Shown here: piece by piece, positions 60,816-64,000 of the stretch
Numbering within the stretch: position 1 is the first letter of the stretch
Layout of the letters: each line of letters opens with the position of its first letter
Assembly: GCA_001642005.1 (NCBI GenBank)
Contig: LWCA01000009.1
Coordinates: 31,278-95,277, forward strand
From: Intoshia linei
Taxonomy: Eukaryota; Orthonectida; Rhopaluridae
Reading direction: 5' to 3'
DNA: 64,000 nucleotides
The notes under the pieces: generated by a model
The model's input: the letters and a program-made list of their open reading frames with translations, nothing else
What the model was told of the DNA's origin: nothing
The model's database searches: none
Made by a program: the position numbers and the translations under genes

Positions 60816-63165
60816 TAATGTTATTGTAAATAAACTGTATAATTTCTATCACGTTTAAATTTTTAAATTTACAGATGTAGTTTCAGAGACGTTTTTTAAA
60901 AGTTGTTCATGTTCGGATTAAATTTAGTGAAAGGCTGTTACAGTAGGACTCTTATTGATGAAATTTTAAAGATTATCAAATTTCGAACCGTATTGAATAA
61001 ACTTTTATAAACGGAGTTAGTACTCCATATCGCGTCAAATCAATTTTTAGTAGCGTGTTTCTAAAACATAATTTTAGATCGGATCGTGTTGCAGAATTCT
61101 AATATGCAGTGCACCAATATTTGTATCCAGTTAAATAATTTCCATAACTAAAGTATTTCTAAATATAAAGTTTTAATCAATTATACTTACATAAAGTGTA
61201 TGGCGCTTTTTTGAAAATTTTTTTTAATTTCATGAATGAATTAATTTAATGAGTTATTCTGATATTTCAGGTAATTTAAATAATTAATCTTGTATTGTCT
61301 GATATTACAGTATATTTTAGTTATTATTAATTTCAGAGTTATCTGTTCGAATGTATAACTAAATCTGTTTATCATCCAATGCGCACAGCAATTTTATTGC
61401 GCCCATCGAAAAATTGAAAACGAGCTAAATACAATTTTACATGGGGTCATTAACATGATTTTTTTTTATATATCAACAACAATTCTATACCTTAAATTTT
61501 CAGCCTTTCTTTGCAAAATCTTATACATTGGAATAGATTATCAGTACGCGAGAGATCAATTGAAATTACGAGTCGTATCAATATCAATTATTTTAAACGC
61601 ATCTCAAAATTTATGTTTTTTTAAATTTTTGGGTTGATTTTATTTTTAAAAAAAAATTTCAGTACTGTTTCTCATATATTGTGCAAAGTTATTGAAAAAT
61701 TTTTATACAAATCTATCGTGCATAATAGAAAATGCAGCTATTTTAATGTGGTGATTTATTGGTTTTATAGTAACTCATAGATAAGTGCTTATTTAATAAT
61801 TTATTTCTAAAATTGTGAATTTTTAAACAATTTCAATATATTTAATACTCATTCGATTCTGTTTATCTTAAAAATTACAATGAATCGATAACAAAACTAA
61901 AAAATTAACTTTTTACATAACATTTAGTTGAAATATTAATTAAAATTTTAAAATTAGTTGACCGTTCATTTCGCTACTATCGAATTCTGGGATTTTCAAA
62001 AACGCAAGCGTATATTAACATGTTTTATAATACATAGTATATATAACATGTAACAAGTCTTTGTATTGTGGCAATTGTTTTTCCCCAATTCTATTACAAT
62101 ATTAAAAATTAAATAGAGTTTTTACTAAAATTGTATATTCTATACATATGTTCGTAGCCGTATTTTATGATATTGTATATTCTTTTATTTGTCACTACCA
62201 AAGTGTTTATGTCATTAATTGGTAAATCAATTTAGATTTTTCAAATTCTGTCAAGACTCCATCGGAATATGAAACTGGTATAATTTAATTGAAATATTAT
62301 AGTTGGTATTATTACTTTTGTATATTTTGGGAGTTCACACCGTAGAAAATGAGGACCCCTGTAATAATTAATCCATTATAATGGAATTTAATATGTTGGC
62401 ATTATTAATTATCATTGTAATAAATGTTTATAATTTTAATGAATATAACAATTTTGTTAATTACAATACAATGTATTACTTTTATTCTTTGATGCATTTT
62501 TAAGACACAAAAAATTAGATCACATAGTCAGATTCAAGTTTTTATTATCGAAGCCTTTATTCTGAACTGCTTTTCAGGTATATAAAGTGTATTTTTCTTA
62601 AAATTTACCAGTTACAATTGGCCTACACCACTCGGCTTTTTTGAATTACATATTATTTTATATTTTGACCAGGAAATTACAGACAGAGATGTATGTACCG
62701 GTTTTTCCACAGATGATGTAATATTTTTATTATATAATTTTTAATATAGATGATTGTTCAAATGTATCAAAACCCGATGAAACTACTGAAAGTTTTTTAA
62801 CTTTGAATAGCAATATTGATTTAGATGTTGATTTGTAAAGTTTATCCTTACTTATATAATATGCTTTGCCATATTGGTTTGTGTGTGTGTGTTACCGTTT
62901 ATTTTAATAACTACCAGTCTTAGAATTTTATAAAGTCTACATTTCAATTACAGTTTTTTTCGGGGGTGTTAGTAAAATAAATTTCAATCTCCATAACTTA
63001 TATCTTAGAGGTCAAAAAGCCGAATTATCTTTTTTTTTGAAAATCAAACGAGTTCGAGAATTTAAAAAAATGTATCTTCAGGACCAAAACCACAAATTAC
63101 CCTTTTTTTAAATGAAAACAGCCCTAGAATTTAAAAAAATTTACAGGTGGTACAGTTTTATCCTG
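60816..63165. other. Intergenic with repeat R3 copy; no gene seen
   Basis: AT-rich. A short acidic frame at about 62750-62838 (DCSNVSKPDETTESFL ... DLDVDL, then stop) follows a plausible acceptor, but no upstream exon gives a matching phase. A hAT-like end (GAGGACCCCTG) is near 62351. Confidence 0.4.
62845..63135 (-). repeat. Dispersed repeat R3, shorter copy
   Basis: Colinear with 57097-57460 (ATCCTTACTTATATAATATG, GTGTGTGTGTGTT, AACTACCAGTCTTAGAATTT, TTGAAAATCAAACGAGTTCG, ATGAAAACAGCCCTA) but lacking about 80 bp in the middle. It lies just outside the piggyBac end at 63166. Confidence 0.65.
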
Positions 63166-64000
63166 TTAACCTGTTAGTGCTCGCGCTTTTTTATAACGTA
63201 AACGCTCGCAGACGCCAAAGAATGGTCGATTTTTATGAATGAAAAATGTGATACGAAGCAATAAAACATTTTGTTATACGATTTAATTATTTTAATAGGC
63301 GTAGTTTTCAGAACATTTTTTACAAATATGCTGATTGAAACGCATACTTGAAGTGTTCTTTTAGCATTGTAATTACATAAATAAAATCTTCGCCTTTTTT
63401 GAACAGGTAACAATTCTAAAAATTATATTAATTTTCAATAATTCAGAGATTGAGATCAAAGTATTACATAAAGCTGCCAGAAGTACGTTTTTTTGTAAAA
63501 ATACGTTTTAGGCAGCACTGATAAGAACGTACTAAAAATTTAAGTTTATTATAATAAACTTTAATAATTTTTAAAATGTAATACGCTAGGGTATACGATT
63601 AATTCAAATAATGTGAAATCATTTACAACTCAAATAATAAAATATTTAAATTGAATTTTAATTTACAATTGTATTTTATGTAGTTTAAAACTAAAAACTT
63701 GTAAAATTCTAATTTAACATTATAATTCTGTAACTAAGTAATATGAGTACGTTTTTAATCTGTCAGCTTTATATTACATGATTATGGCATAAAGATTTTC
63801 CAAGTTCTCTCAAATACATCCGCCTAGGAACATGTTCATTTCCAGAAGAATATACTATATAATTAATCACTGTAAGAATGTAAAGAATTCCTTGAAATAA
63901 ATTGTTATGGCATCTTCTACTTTTCCTTTTCACGTATTTATAACAAAAATAGTCAAGTGTATCAACACCACCCTTGGTTTCATTATAAAACAAAATAATA
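63166..64000 (-). mobile_element. piggyBac element, 3' part with TTAA target
   Basis: TTAA (63166-63169) is followed by CCTGTTAGTGCTCGCG, a plausible piggyBac terminus with its obligatory target site. Inside, the minus strand carries the transposase end. The element continues beyond the window. Confidence 0.6.
63280..63993 (-). pseudogene. piggyBac transposase C-terminal remnant
   Basis: The 63993-63769 frame gives NETKGGVDTLDYFCYKY, KSRRCHNNLFQGILY and RRMYLRELGKSL, the end of the DDE_Tnp_1_7 domain (N-x-TKGGVD-x-x-D, then an L-x-x-L-x-x-x-L segment), and stops. The Cys-rich tail expected in piggyBac proteins appears further down in shifted frames near 63300-63410 (RRFYLCNYNAKRTLQV; ICKKCSEN in another frame). 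The frame breaks indicate decay. The 5' part lies outside the window. Confidence 0.7.

Noticed and set aside
62750-62838. Acidic terminal exon on the + strand
   Set aside because: No upstream exon gives a matching phase; not enough for a gene call.
1-64000. tRNA, rRNA, CRISPR or prokaryotic-type operon features
   Set aside because: None seen: no cloverleaf with a convincing B box, no regularly spaced repeats, and all confident genes are spliced eukaryotic genes.

Overview
This is a very AT-rich stretch of an invertebrate animal nuclear genome. An animal origin is shown by a Cys-loop chloride-channel-type receptor, an integrin alpha tail, an ITFG1 homologue, ANKUB1, ZSWIM2 and EFCAB9. Genes are split by tiny GT-AG introns, mostly 35-48 nt, and the standard code applies. 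A minority of introns (0.9-2.9 kb) are long, and most of these carry recognisable transposon remnants. No species can be named from this alone; a compact-intron invertebrate (parasitic or mesozoan-like) would fit, but that is speculation.

Layout. 0-2.3 kb: ANKUB1-like gene (-) and a divergent small unknown gene (+). 3.06-3.73 kb: C-terminal exons of an integrin alpha (+) with no visible ectodomain upstream. 3.8-13.2 kb: two tandem neprilysin-like M13 metallopeptidases (-). 13.8-15.56 kb: MRPL58/ICT1 homologue (-) whose GGQ motif reads GGS. 15.89-25.47 kb: complete DNA polymerase epsilon catalytic subunit (+), convergent with phosphatidylinositol synthase CDIPT (-, 25.5-26.3 kb). 27.7-29.7 kb: MTERF4-like gene (-) whose first intron contains the whole EFCAB9 gene (+). 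32.1-33.7 kb: short ZSWIM2 (+). 34.7-40.0 kb: secreted PGGHG/ATHL1 glucosidase homologue (+) with two of three catalytic acids replaced. 40.05-43.6 kb: GlyR/GluCl-like receptor (-) with a 13-nt micro-exon. 43.75-44.3 kb: RNase P/MRP subunit POP7 (-). 46.55-48.32 kb: decayed hAT transposon with 8-bp target duplication. 48.8-52.7 kb: two unknown spliced genes (+). 54.6-59.3 kb: ITFG1 (-). 59.97-60.8 kb: splicing factor BUD31 (+). 63.17-64 kb: 3' end of a piggyBac element (-).

The genes do not form an operon or pathway. They are housekeeping (POLE, BUD31, POP7, CDIPT), mitochondrial ribosome (MRPL58, MTERF4), cell surface or secreted (M13 pair, receptor, ITFG1, PGGHG, integrin tail) and sperm-linked (EFCAB9, ZSWIM2) genes, spaced by AT-rich DNA with hAT, pogo-like, piggyBac and foldback repeats. 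I did not find a convincing new multi-gene system. The most interesting signals are the altered active sites (PGGHG, MRPL58, one M13 copy), the nested EFCAB9/MTERF4 pair, the micro-exon, and several spliced genes I cannot place.

Exon structures were read by eye from ORF continuity, splice sites, phase agreement and recalled family sequences; none was checked with transcripts or searches.
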